Notes under the pieces: model-generated
Told to the model about the DNA's origin: nothing
The model's database searches: none
Seen by the model: only the letters and a program-made list of their open reading frames with translations
Assembly: GCA_021773015.1 (NCBI GenBank)
Contig: JAJFKW010000004.1
Location: 186,001-250,000 of the forward strand
Length of the DNA: 64,000 nt
DNA from: Woeseia sp.
Lineage (GTDB): Bacteria; Pseudomonadota; Gammaproteobacteria; Steroidobacterales; Woeseiaceae
Reading direction: 5' to 3'
Program-made: the position numbers and the translations under genes
Shown here: positions 28,036 to 36,247 of the stretch, piece after piece
Layout of the letters: each line of letters starts with the position of its first letter
Numbering within the stretch: position 1 is the stretch's first letter

Positions 28036-28944
28036 ATGCCATTGGAAATGAATCGCAACGTATTTATCACCTGCGCCGTAACTGGCTCTGGGGGTACCCA
28101 AGATAAATCGCCGCATGTTCCACGCACGCCTGAGCAAATTGCAGACAGCGCAATCGATGCAGCTAAAGCCGGAGCAGCCGTGGTCCACTGCCACGTCCGC
28201 GATCCGAAAACCGGCGTAGCATCTCGAAAAGTAGAGTACTACCGGGAAGTTACTGATCGGATTCGCGACTCCGAAACCGATGTCGTACTCAATTTGACTA
28301 GCGGCATGGGTGGCGACCTTGTCTTTGGTCCACCGGAATCGCCGCTACCATTGACAGACGGCACCGATATGGCAAGCGCGGCGGAACGCATGGCGCATGT
28401 TGCCGATTGCCTACCTGAAATATGTACACTTGACTGCGGCACGATGAATTTTGCTGAAGCCGATTATGTGATGACCAATACACCCGGCATGTTGAGGGCG
28501 ATGGGTAAGATCTGCACCGAATTGGGCGTACGGCCGGAAATTGAAGCCTTTGACACGGGACACCTATGGCTCGCCAAGCAACTCGCAAAAGAGGGCTGTA
28601 TCGACTCGCCAGTTCTTGTACAAATGTGTATGGGAATACCGTGGGGCGCACCGGACGACTTGACGACGTTTCTAGCAATGGTCAATGCTATGCCAGACGA
28701 TTGGTTTTTTTCCGCTTTTTCAATTGGCAGAAATGAGATGCCGTTCGTCGCGGCTGCAGTTCTTGCAGGCGGCAACGTGCGGGTCGGTCTTGAAGATAAT
28801 TTGTATTTGGACAAAGGCGTATTGGCAACCAATGCACAATTGGTTGAGAAGGCCGCGCGTATTGTCGGCGATCTCGGCGCCAACCTACTGGGCCCTGCGG
28901 AAGTGCGGGAAAAACTAGCGCTTCAGAAACGAGCTCCTCGCTAG
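28036..28944 (+). CDS. BKACE-family beta-keto acid cleavage enzyme, probable 3-dehydrocarnitine cleavage (CdhC-like)
   Basis: This 302-residue TIM-barrel, zinc-dependent enzyme of the DUF849/BKACE family carries the metal-binding pair in VVHCHVRDPKTG (about residues 49-60) and ITCAVTGSGG near the start. These enzymes condense a beta-keto acid with acetyl-CoA to give acetoacetate and a new acyl-CoA. Because the next gene (one-base overlap) is a carnitine dehydrogenase, the substrate is most likely 3-dehydrocarnitine, giving betainyl-CoA and acetoacetate. ATG 28036 has AAGGGG upstream. It heads the carnitine operon after a 190-base leader. Confidence 0.88.
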   Translation: MPLEMNRNVFITCAVTGSGGTQDKSPHVPRTPEQIADSAIDAAKAGAAVVHCHVRDPKTGVASRKVEYYREVTDRIRDSETDVVLNLTSGMGGDLVFGPPESPLPLTDGTDMASAAERMAHVADCLPEICTLDCGTMNFAEADYVMTNTPGMLRAMGKICTELGVRPEIEAFDTGHLWLAKQLAKEGCIDSPVLVQMCMGIPWGAPDDLTTFLAMVNAMPDDWFFSAFSIGRNEMPFVAAAVLAGGNVRVGLEDNLYLDKGVLATNAQLVEKAARIVGDLGANLLGPAEVREKLALQKRAPR

Positions 28945-29933
28945 TGAATAACGCGGCACTCATTGGTGGCGGCGTCATCGGCGGCGGCTGGGCAGCAAGG
29001 TTTCTGCTGCACGGCTGGAATGTCTCGATATTTGACCCTCACCCGGAAACTGAGCGACGAGTTGCGGAAGTTCTCGAAAATGCACGTCAGTCATTTCCGA
29101 AAATTTGCGAAGCAAATTTGCCCAACGAAGGACGCTTGACGTTTGCTGACTCGATTGAGGAAACGGTTTCGGAAGCGGCTTGGATACAAGAATCGGTCAG
29201 TGAACGAATTGAGTTAAAGCACAAAGTGCTCGCAGAAGTGCAAGCCCACAGCTCGACCAACGCAATTATCGGATCGTCTACCTCAGGGTTTACGCCAAGC
29301 GATTTACAAATAGGTGCTGCCAGACCTGAGCAAATAATTGTCGCACACCCGTTCAACCCTGTTTATCTGCTCCCGTTGGTGGAGTTGGTCGCGAGTGACA
29401 AGTCGCCAAACGAGTTTATCGACCGTGCTTACAACATTGTTCTCAGTATCGGGATGAAACCACTTCGCGTGCGCAAGGAAATCGATGCACACATTGCTGA
29501 CCGATTCCTGGAAGCAGTTTGGCGTGAGGCGTTGTGGCTCGTTAAAGATGGCGTGGCGACAACGGAAGAAGTAGATGACGCTATTCGCTTCGGTTTTGGC
29601 TTGCGCTGGGCACAGATGGGTTTGTTTGAAACGTATCGCATCGCAGGCGGCGAAGCGGGTATGAAACATTTCCTGCAGCAGTTTGGGCCAACATTAAAAT
29701 TCCCGTGGACAAAGCTTATGGATGTCCCAGATCTAGATGACGAATTGGTCAATACCATCGCCACACAATCCGATGAACAGTCCGGCAAACACTCGATTCG
29801 CGAGTTGGAAAGAATCCGCGACAAAAACCTTGTTGGTATCATGCGTGCGCTAAAGGAAAACGACTGGGGCGCCGGCCAATTACTTCGCCGGCATGATGTC
29901 AGACTGAGCGAAAATCATGGCAGCGAGGCATAA
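28944..29933 (+). CDS. L-carnitine 3-dehydrogenase
   Basis: This 329-residue protein is of the 3-hydroxyacyl-CoA dehydrogenase fold with an NAD-binding GGGVIGGGWAARFL near residue 8, the HPFNPVYLLPLVELV catalytic histidine segment, and a C-terminal helical domain. It matches CdhA/LcdH carnitine dehydrogenases, which oxidise L-carnitine to 3-dehydrocarnitine. Some homologues carry a fused thioesterase that releases betaine from betainyl-CoA; this one ends at the normal dehydrogenase length, and no thioesterase follows. The start is GTG, overlapping the upstream TAG by one base. Confidence 0.88.
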   Translation: MNNAALIGGGVIGGGWAARFLLHGWNVSIFDPHPETERRVAEVLENARQSFPKICEANLPNEGRLTFADSIEETVSEAAWIQESVSERIELKHKVLAEVQAHSSTNAIIGSSTSGFTPSDLQIGAARPEQIIVAHPFNPVYLLPLVELVASDKSPNEFIDRAYNIVLSIGMKPLRVRKEIDAHIADRFLEAVWREALWLVKDGVATTEEVDDAIRFGFGLRWAQMGLFETYRIAGGEAGMKHFLQQFGPTLKFPWTKLMDVPDLDDELVNTIATQSDEQSGKHSIRELERIRDKNLVGIMRALKENDWGAGQLLRRHDVRLSENHGSEA

Positions 29934-29936
29934 AGC

Positions 29937-31097
29937 ATGTACTTCGGACTAACGGATGAGCAACAGCTCATTGTCGATACAGTACGTAGCTTTGTCGAAA
30001 ACGAGATCTACCCGCATGAAGAGGTGGTCGAAAAAACTGGCGTAGTGCCATCCGAAATTGGCCAGGAAATAAAGCAAAAGTGCATTGATATTGGTTTCTA
30101 TGCGGCAAACCTCCCAGCCGAACATGGCGGCGGCGGGCTAAATCACCTGGATTTCACGTTGCTGGAACGTGAGCTTGGCCGCGGTTCGCTAGGGTTGACC
30201 GTATTCTTCGGCCGACCATCTGGCATTCTCGCTGCCTGTGAGGGCGACCAAATTGAGCATTACTTGGCCCCTGCAATTCGCGGCGAGAAATTCGATGCCC
30301 TGGCAATGACGGAACCGGATGCCGGTTCCGACGTTCGCGGTATGAAGTGTTCGGCAAAGCAGGACGGTGATGATTGGGTAGTCAATGGCACGAAACATTT
30401 TATCAGTCATGCGGACATCGCGGATTTTGTTATCGTATTTGTTGCGACGGGTGAAGAGGAATCAGATCGCGGTTCAAGGAAAAAAATTACCTGCTTCCTC
30501 GCGGACCGTGGCACACCAGGCTTTGAGATATTACCGGGATACAACTCCGTTTCTCATCGCGGGTATCACAATTGTATTCTGCAATTCGATAACTGCCGTT
30601 TGCCAAAGGGCAATATTTTGGGTGAGCTACATCGAGGCTTTGAAGTTGCTAATGAATGGCTATACGCAACTCGCCTCACGGTTGCAACCATGGCTGTCGG
30701 TCGAGCACGGCGAGCCTTCGAGCTTGCGCTCCCGCACGCGGCGGAGCGAAGACAATTCGGCAAGCAAATCGGTAAATTTCAGGGCGTATCATTCAAGCTG
30801 GCCGATATGATCACAGAAATAGATGCGGCCGATCTGTTGACACTTTCCGCCGCATGGCGTTTGGATCAAGGCCTTCCTGCAAACCGCGAAATTGCCAGTG
30901 CGAAGGTTTACGCGACGGAAATGCTGGCGCGTGTATCTGACGAGGCAATACAAATCTTCGGCGGCATGGGGCTGATGGACGATCTCCCGTTGGCACGAAT
31001 ATGGCGCGACTCGCGGGTTGAAAGAATCTGGGATGGCACGTCGGAAATTCAACGGCACATTATCAGCCGGGAATTATTGAGGCCACTGGGTGGCTAG
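29937..31097 (+). CDS. Acyl-CoA dehydrogenase, possible gamma-butyrobetainyl-/crotonobetainyl-CoA enzyme
   Basis: This 386-residue flavoprotein has the standard three-domain acyl-CoA dehydrogenase layout, with AMTEPDAGSDVRGM (FAD contact) near residue 123 and a C-terminal IFGGMGLMDDLPLARIWRD segment followed by the RIWDGTSEIQ motif. It starts three bases after the carnitine dehydrogenase and precedes a CaiD-like hydratase. By position it likely interconverts gamma-butyrobetainyl-CoA and crotonobetainyl-CoA, as CaiA does in enterobacteria. It may run in the oxidising direction here; that is inference. Confidence 0.86.
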   Translation: MYFGLTDEQQLIVDTVRSFVENEIYPHEEVVEKTGVVPSEIGQEIKQKCIDIGFYAANLPAEHGGGGLNHLDFTLLERELGRGSLGLTVFFGRPSGILAACEGDQIEHYLAPAIRGEKFDALAMTEPDAGSDVRGMKCSAKQDGDDWVVNGTKHFISHADIADFVIVFVATGEEESDRGSRKKITCFLADRGTPGFEILPGYNSVSHRGYHNCILQFDNCRLPKGNILGELHRGFEVANEWLYATRLTVATMAVGRARRAFELALPHAAERRQFGKQIGKFQGVSFKLADMITEIDAADLLTLSAAWRLDQGLPANREIASAKVYATEMLARVSDEAIQIFGGMGLMDDLPLARIWRDSRVERIWDGTSEIQRHIISRELLRPLGG

Positions 31098-31175
31098 CGT
31101 GTCGTAGGCTACACCCATTGTGATGTAAGGCGGCCCAATCTATCGGTAGCGGCCGCGATAAAAAGGATGGCGCGA

Positions 31176-31961
31176 ATGACTGACTCACCAATCAAGACTA
31201 GAACCGAAGGTGGAATTCTCGAAGTTCGCATTGACCGACCCAAGGCAAATGCGGTCGACCTTGCGACGAGCCGGATCATGGGAAATGTGTTTGAGGGGTT
31301 TCGTGATGACCCCAAATTGCGGGTAGCCATCATTACTGGAACTGGAGAAAAGTTTTTTTGCCCCGGGTGGGACTTGAAAGCGGCAGCAGATGGCGACGCT
31401 GTAGACGGCGATTACGGTGTCGGCGGATTTGGTGGCCTTCAGGAATTGCCGAATTTGAACAAACCGGTCATCGCCGCGGTCAACGGCATTTGTTGCGGCG
31501 GCGGACTCGAAATAGCGATTAGTGCCGATATTATCGTCGCTGCCGAACACGCAACTTTCGCTTTGCCAGAAATTCGCTCTGGGACGGTGGCTGATGCCGC
31601 ATCAATTAAGATGCCGAAAAGAATTCCCTACCACATTGCGATGGAAATGCTTTTGACTGGACGTTGGCTGGATGCCGAGGAAGCCAATCGCTGGGGCTTT
31701 GTTAATGAGATTGTCAGTGCCGACCGCTTGATGGAGCGTGCTTGGGGAATTGCGAAGCTAATCGAAAGCGGGCCACCACTTGTCTACGCTGCAATTAAGG
31801 AAGTCGTGCGCGAGGCAGAAAATATGCAATTTCAAGACGCGCTTGCGAATATTACAGGGCGTAAGTTTGCCACGGTAGACGCCCTCTATAGCAGCGAAGA
31901 TCAGTTGGAAGGCGCAAAAGCATTTGCAGAAAAACGCGAGCCAGTTTGGAAAGGAAAGTAG
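31176..31961 (+). CDS. caiD: Crotonobetainyl-CoA hydratase / carnitinyl-CoA dehydratase (CaiD-like)
   Basis: This protein of about 261 residues in the crotonase family closely resembles E. coli CaiD in several blocks: VRIDRPKANAVDLATS, LRVAIITGTGEKFFCPGWD, LNKPVIAAVNGICCGGGLE and the C-terminal AFAEKREPVWKGK. It should hydrate crotonobetainyl-CoA to L-carnitinyl-CoA, or the reverse. The loop after FALPEIRSG reads TVADAASIKMPKRI, where E. coli CaiD has a PDSGG-type loop. ATG 31176 has AAAAGGA at good spacing; the ATG nine bases earlier is too close to it. Confidence 0.87.
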   Translation: MTDSPIKTRTEGGILEVRIDRPKANAVDLATSRIMGNVFEGFRDDPKLRVAIITGTGEKFFCPGWDLKAAADGDAVDGDYGVGGFGGLQELPNLNKPVIAAVNGICCGGGLEIAISADIIVAAEHATFALPEIRSGTVADAASIKMPKRIPYHIAMEMLLTGRWLDAEEANRWGFVNEIVSADRLMERAWGIAKLIESGPPLVYAAIKEVVREAENMQFQDALANITGRKFATVDALYSSEDQLEGAKAFAEKREPVWKGK

Positions 31962-32045
31962 CTACATCTGTCGATCCACGCCCGCCCGTCGACGTTAGAC
32001 TTGATATGAATCTGTGATGCTCCACGAATCGGGTGAATTGTTTCG

Positions 32046-32213
32046 ATGAAACTGCACGTTCTTAGCGACATCCACATCGAATTTGAGCCATTTGTTGCCC
32101 CCACGACTGATGCGGATGTCGTGATCCTTGCAGGGGACATACACGTTGGAAAAAACGGCCTCGATTGGGCGCTCACAGAAACTGTTGCTAATCCAGATCA
32201 TGCTATACCTTAG
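32046..32213 (+). pseudogene. Truncated metallophosphoesterase N-terminus
   Basis: A 55-codon frame here reads KLHVLSDIHIEFEPF and then DADVVILAGDIHVGKNGLDW. These are the first two metal-binding blocks (DxH and GDxH) of calcineurin-like phosphoesterases. The frame stops at TAG 32211-32213, before the GNHE block, and the rest of the family's roughly 250 residues is absent, because the convergent regulator gene follows. It looks like the relic of a gene cut by deletion. It is too short to be a working enzyme. Confidence 0.75.
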
Positions 32214-32250
32214 GGTCTCAATTGCCCAGGTCACGTCTCGCTCACCACAG

Positions 32251-33231
32251 CTACTGTGAATTGCTGCGCCCTGCACTGGGCGCATGACCAAACTTAGCTT
32301 TATAACTACGCGAAAAACTAGCGACAGATCCGAATCCGCAGTTGAGAGCCACCTCCGTTACGCTAGTGGTTGAGTGCAACAGCATAATTTTTGCCCTTTG
32401 CAAACGCAGGTCCCGATAGTAGCGCCCTGGCGTAACATCAAGCCAGCGTCGGAATAGTCGCTCCAACTCGCGTAAGGAAATTTCGACATTGGCTGCAATT
32501 TCTCGCGTACTCAATGGTTCCTCTAGATTTTTTTCCATCAGCTCGACCGCACTCACTACAATAGGGTTACTGACATCCAGTCTGTCGCGGAGATGCATGC
32601 GCTGTTGATCCGACCCCGAGCGAATACGGCTATAGACGAATTGATCTGAAACTGCGGTTGCCAAATCATAGCCATGTTGCTGGCGAATCATATTGAGCAT
32701 CATATCGATACAAGCCGTTCCGCCCGCCGCTGTTAAGCGTTTACCGTCGACAACAAATACATCTCGCTGCAAATTAACCTTTGGAAAATCGTGCGCAAAT
32801 ATTTCGCGATGTTCCCAATGCGTGGTTGCGCGATTCGAATTCAACAATCCCGCCATCGCCATAACGTAACTGCCGGTATCGACGCCGCTCATCCAAATTC
32901 CACGACTGGACATCCGGCGCAACCAAATAAGCGTTTTTCGCGATACCGCGGCGGCAGGCTCGAAACTCGCCACGGTCATTAACATGTCCATTTCAACGTT
33001 GTCAGATGTATTGGTATCTACGATCGTTTCCAAGCCGCCGCTGCAGGCAACCGGCTGACCGTCAGTGGAGACCAATGACCATGCGTAAAGCGGCTTGCCG
33101 GCCATGCGATTGGCAACGCGAAGTGGATCGAATGCCGAGGCGAATGCCATCAATGAAAACCGCGGCAATAGCAGGTATGCGACCCTAAAGGTCTGCGAGG
33201 ACGAGAGTTTCTGAAACATCGCGGGTTGCAT
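32251..33231 (-). CDS. GlxA-family AraC-type regulator, probable carnitine regulator (CdhR-like)
   Basis: This protein of about 326 residues has an N-terminal DJ-1/PfpI-like ligand domain (VAYLLLPRFSLMAFASAFDPL at its start, SGVDTGSYVMAMAGLL in the middle) and a C-terminal AraC DNA-binding domain (ALNCGFGSVASFSRSYKAKFG). It is paralogous to the regulator at 1472-2461. Lying in the carnitine gene block and divergent from the acyl-CoA synthetase, it probably responds to carnitine or a breakdown product. ATG 33231 is preferred; ATG 33219 and TTG 33285 are alternatives, the last overlapping the divergent gene's leader. Confidence 0.86.
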   Translation of the reverse strand: MQPAMFQKLSSSQTFRVAYLLLPRFSLMAFASAFDPLRVANRMAGKPLYAWSLVSTDGQPVACSGGLETIVDTNTSDNVEMDMLMTVASFEPAAAVSRKTLIWLRRMSSRGIWMSGVDTGSYVMAMAGLLNSNRATTHWEHREIFAHDFPKVNLQRDVFVVDGKRLTAAGGTACIDMMLNMIRQQHGYDLATAVSDQFVYSRIRSGSDQQRMHLRDRLDVSNPIVVSAVELMEKNLEEPLSTREIAANVEISLRELERLFRRWLDVTPGRYYRDLRLQRAKIMLLHSTTSVTEVALNCGFGSVASFSRSYKAKFGHAPSAGRSNSQ

Positions 33232-33323
33232 CCGACTGCAGTCTTCGATGTCGAAATATATCAAATCTTTGACGACTGTTGACAATTGCTTCCGCTGACC
33301 AGTGCTATGTTTTCGACGCCTCT

Positions 33324-35384
33324 ATGAATAAGAAAGAATCACTAAATCGTCTCTTCCGGCCCAAATCGATCGCCGTATTCGGTGGTGACGCGGCTGCAGA
33401 AGTCATCAGACAGTGCGACAAAATAGGCTTTGATGGGGAAATCTGGCCGGTCAATCCAAAACGAAAATCACTTGAGGGTCGCCAGTGCTACGCCGCAGTT
33501 AATCAGTTGCCGGACGTACCCGATGCGAGCTTTATCGCGACGAGTCCTGCCGTCAGCATCGATGTTCTCCGCCAGCTACAGGCTGGCGGGGCCGGCGGCG
33601 CCGTTTGCTACGCATCCGGTTTTGCGGAAACTGGCGAGGCGGGCGCCAAATTGCAGCAAAAACTGACCAACGCTGCGGGCGATATGGCATTCGTCGGTCC
33701 GAATTGCCACGGCTTCATCAATTACCTTGACCGGGTTGCGTTGTGGCCGGACGAGCATGGCGGAACAGTCGTCGAAAAAGGTGTGGCAATCATTCTGCAA
33801 AGCGGCAACGTAGGTATCAGTATTTCGATGCACGAACGAAGCTTGCCAATCAGCCACCTCATAACTGTCGGTAACATGGCCGATCTCGGTATGCATGACT
33901 ACATTGACGCGCTAATAGGCGATGACCGGGTTACCGCGATTGGACTGCATATCGAAGGTCTCGACGATATTGAGAATTTTTCCGTGGCGGCAATTCGTGC
34001 ACTTAGGAAAAAGATTCCGCTGGTTGCCATGAAGACTGGCACGTCCGCCCTCGGTGCGGTTACTGCGATGAGTCATACCAGTTCACTTGCCGGCGCGGAC
34101 GAAATGTACACCGCCTTGTTCGAACGCTTGGGCATTGCGCGCACCGAGACCATCGTGGAATTCGTGGAAACGTTGAAGTTTCTATCCGTAAATGGCCCTT
34201 TGCACGGCTGTTCTATTGCATCGATGAGTTGCTCCGGTGGCGAGGCATCGATGATCGCGGATCAAGCTGAGAAACTCGACCTCAAGATGGTTGCGTTTTC
34301 AGACCATACGAAAAACAAATTGGTGAAGCTACTTGGTGAACGCGTGCAGATAGCGAATCCATTGGATTACCACACCTACATTTGGGGTGACTACGCGACG
34401 ATGCTGCAATGTTTCAAGACGGTTCTTGAAGAAACATTCGACTGCAGTATCTTGGTGCTCGACTATCCCCGCGAAGGCGTTTGTTCTATGGCCGCATGGG
34501 AGATTGCAGAAAAGGCCCTGGTCGACGCAGTATCGGCCACCGGTCAACGCGCGGTAGTCATGTCGACAATGAGCGAAAACTTGCCGGCGATGGCGCGCGA
34601 GCGGCTTATTGACGCAGGCGTTTCACCAATGCAGGGACTGCGCGAATGCCTGCAGTCAATTCGCGCCGCAGCGTTCATTGGCGATGCACAGGCACGCGAT
34701 ACACAAAATTTGGCGGTACCGCACATCCCCACTATGCCGGCCGAAAGTAGCTTGCTGGACGAAGTGCACAGCAAATCGTTGATAGCAGAGTTTGGGATAC
34801 CGGTACCTAATGGGGTTACCTGTATCACCCGCATTGCCGACGACGTTACCGACGACATCCACTATCCTGTTTGCCTAAAAATCGTCAGCAAAAAAATCGC
34901 GCACAAATCTGACGGTGGCGGTGTCGTTTTGAATATTGTCGATCGAAATGCATTGCATTCGGCGATGATGTCAATGCAATACCTGACGGGGACGTTTCTG
35001 ATCGAAGAAATGATCACCGATGTAATCGCAGAAGTGATCGTCGGTGTAAAACGAGACGCTCAATTTGGCTTGGTAGTAGTCATCGGCAGCGGCGGCATTC
35101 TTGTCGAGCTAATTCGCGACTCGGTCACGCTTTTACTTCCACTGACTGAACAGTCAATTTCGGTTGCACTGGATAAACTGCGGGTATCGAAACTAATCAA
35201 CGGCTTTCGGGGTAGACCGGCTGGAGATCGTGCAGCCACAATTGAAGCTATATTGAATGTCCAGAAATTTGCACTGAATCACCAAGAACGATTACTCGAA
35301 TTGGATATCAACCCGCTCCTGATCCGACCTGCCGGAAAAGGCGTTATCGCGGTTGACGCACTGCTGCGGATGGCGGCTGCGTAA
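33324..35384 (+). CDS. ADP-forming acyl-CoA synthetase (acetate--CoA ligase family), possible betaine/carnitine CoA ligase
   Basis: This single-chain protein of about 686 residues has the domain order CoA-binding (FRPKSIAVFGGDAAAEV near residue 11), succinyl-CoA-synthetase-like domains with the phosphorylated histidine in MSHTSSLAGADEMY, then an ATP-grasp domain near the C-terminus (starting around SKSLIAEFGIPVPNG). Such NDP-forming synthetases are reversible. In the carnitine block it could activate gamma-butyrobetaine or carnitine with CoA, replacing CaiC/CaiB, or run backwards on betainyl-CoA with ATP gain, replacing the missing thioesterase. ATG 33324 is taken; the frame opens at 33279. 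Confidence 0.85.
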   Translation: MNKKESLNRLFRPKSIAVFGGDAAAEVIRQCDKIGFDGEIWPVNPKRKSLEGRQCYAAVNQLPDVPDASFIATSPAVSIDVLRQLQAGGAGGAVCYASGFAETGEAGAKLQQKLTNAAGDMAFVGPNCHGFINYLDRVALWPDEHGGTVVEKGVAIILQSGNVGISISMHERSLPISHLITVGNMADLGMHDYIDALIGDDRVTAIGLHIEGLDDIENFSVAAIRALRKKIPLVAMKTGTSALGAVTAMSHTSSLAGADEMYTALFERLGIARTETIVEFVETLKFLSVNGPLHGCSIASMSCSGGEASMIADQAEKLDLKMVAFSDHTKNKLVKLLGERVQIANPLDYHTYIWGDYATMLQCFKTVLEETFDCSILVLDYPREGVCSMAAWEIAEKALVDAVSATGQRAVVMSTMSENLPAMARERLIDAGVSPMQGLRECLQSIRAAAFIGDAQARDTQNLAVPHIPTMPAESSLLDEVHSKSLIAEFGIPVPNGVTCITRIADDVTDDIHYPVCLKIVSKKIAHKSDGGGVVLNIVDRNALHSAMMSMQYLTGTFLIEEMITDVIAEVIVGVKRDAQFGLVVVIGSGGILVELIRDSVTLLLPLTEQSISVALDKLRVSKLINGFRGRPAGDRAATIEAILNVQKFALNHQERLLELDINPLLIRPAGKGVIAVDALLRMAAA

Positions 35385-35764
35385 CTATGCGGTCACGTGG
35401 CCACGAAAAAGGCCAAACCTTTCGGTTCGGCCTGTCTCACCTTCCCTGTTACCTCAGACCTTGCGGTCACCGGCAAGCCTGAACAATCGTACGGGGGCGA
35501 CTGCTCAATGCGCAGGTACGGTACTAACGCAGTTATTTCGACCTGCAACGTATTACATCACCCGGAAAATTAGCTGCCTTGGCGCGACAGACCTAATGCA
35601 TATTGCGACATCGCAGATTAAGACGCTAGCTATACACGTGCCGCCGTCAGATCATTTGCCAACCCGCTCGTCACGCTGGCGGCGACGAAAACACTGTTGG
35701 TCGTCAGTCGATGGGGTGCTATCTTTGCGGCGTAAGGACTTCAAATTCGGATCGCGGAAAACGC
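35385..35764. other. Gene-free stretch after the acyl-CoA synthetase
   Basis: No believable gene lies in these 380 bases. Open frames here are rich in Arg, Pro, Cys and Trp and lack family features. The stretch contains the hairpin at 35410-35433 and, towards its end, the promoter region for the 160-residue gene. Nothing else was recognised. Confidence 0.6.
35410..35433. terminator. Hairpin terminator candidate
   Basis: Ten-base arms AGGCCAAACC and GGTTCGGCCT with one mismatch enclose a TTTC loop, 26 bases after the acyl-CoA synthetase stop. A run of five A precedes the left arm, so the U-tract would be on the minus-strand transcript. On the plus strand the stem alone may still end transcription. 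Confidence 0.6.
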
Positions 35765-36247
35765 ATGGCAACTAACGAACTCAATATTGGACCTGACAAA
35801 ATTCTCGCGGCAGTCGCCGAACATTTGCACCAAGCAATATTCGCAAGTAGCAAGACGGAGTCGAAGCAGGTTTTCAATCATCTAAATGCTGGCAAGACGT
35901 TGCCGTTACTGGAGATATCCTCTTCCACTCGGGGCAGTGTCGTTGGCACGCTCGCGCTGGACAGCAGCGAATTCGTTGGCAAACTCAACTACAGTGCGTT
36001 TAGGGATGCGCTTGCGTCGCACCTGCAACAAGCGGTTGACAAGCTTGCAGGCGAAGAAAAATTAAACATACTGACGAGCGAAGAAACGGGTGCAATACTA
36101 TTTCATATTCCCGGCGTCATCAATATCGAGGGCCAATTCAATATATTGGTCAGCGCAATCGAACAGCGTAAAGCCGGCGAGTTACTCATTAAGTTAATGT
36201 TTATCAATCCTGCCAACTATGAAACATTAACGGCAGCCTCAGATTAG
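35765..36247 (+). CDS. Hypothetical protein, about 160 residues
   Basis: I do not recognise this protein. From ATG 35765 it is about 160 residues, soluble, with no signal peptide or membrane helix. It is mixed alpha/beta, with regular alternation in the segments LPLLEISSSTRGSVVGTLAL and EETGAILFHIPGVINIEGQF and no cysteine. Composition and codon use look like those of its neighbours, so it is probably real. Its stop overlaps the convergent dehydrogenase stop by four bases. The frame opens upstream at 35711, but the added residues (basic, with cysteines) look non-coding. Confidence 0.6.
   Translation: MATNELNIGPDKILAAVAEHLHQAIFASSKTESKQVFNHLNAGKTLPLLEISSSTRGSVVGTLALDSSEFVGKLNYSAFRDALASHLQQAVDKLAGEEKLNILTSEETGAILFHIPGVINIEGQFNILVSAIEQRKAGELLIKLMFINPANYETLTAASD

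Noticed and set aside
35353-35775. 140-codon plus-strand frame after the acyl-CoA synthetase
   Set aside because: It spans the hairpin terminator, is very rich in Arg, Ser and Trp, and overlaps the better-supported gene at 35765.
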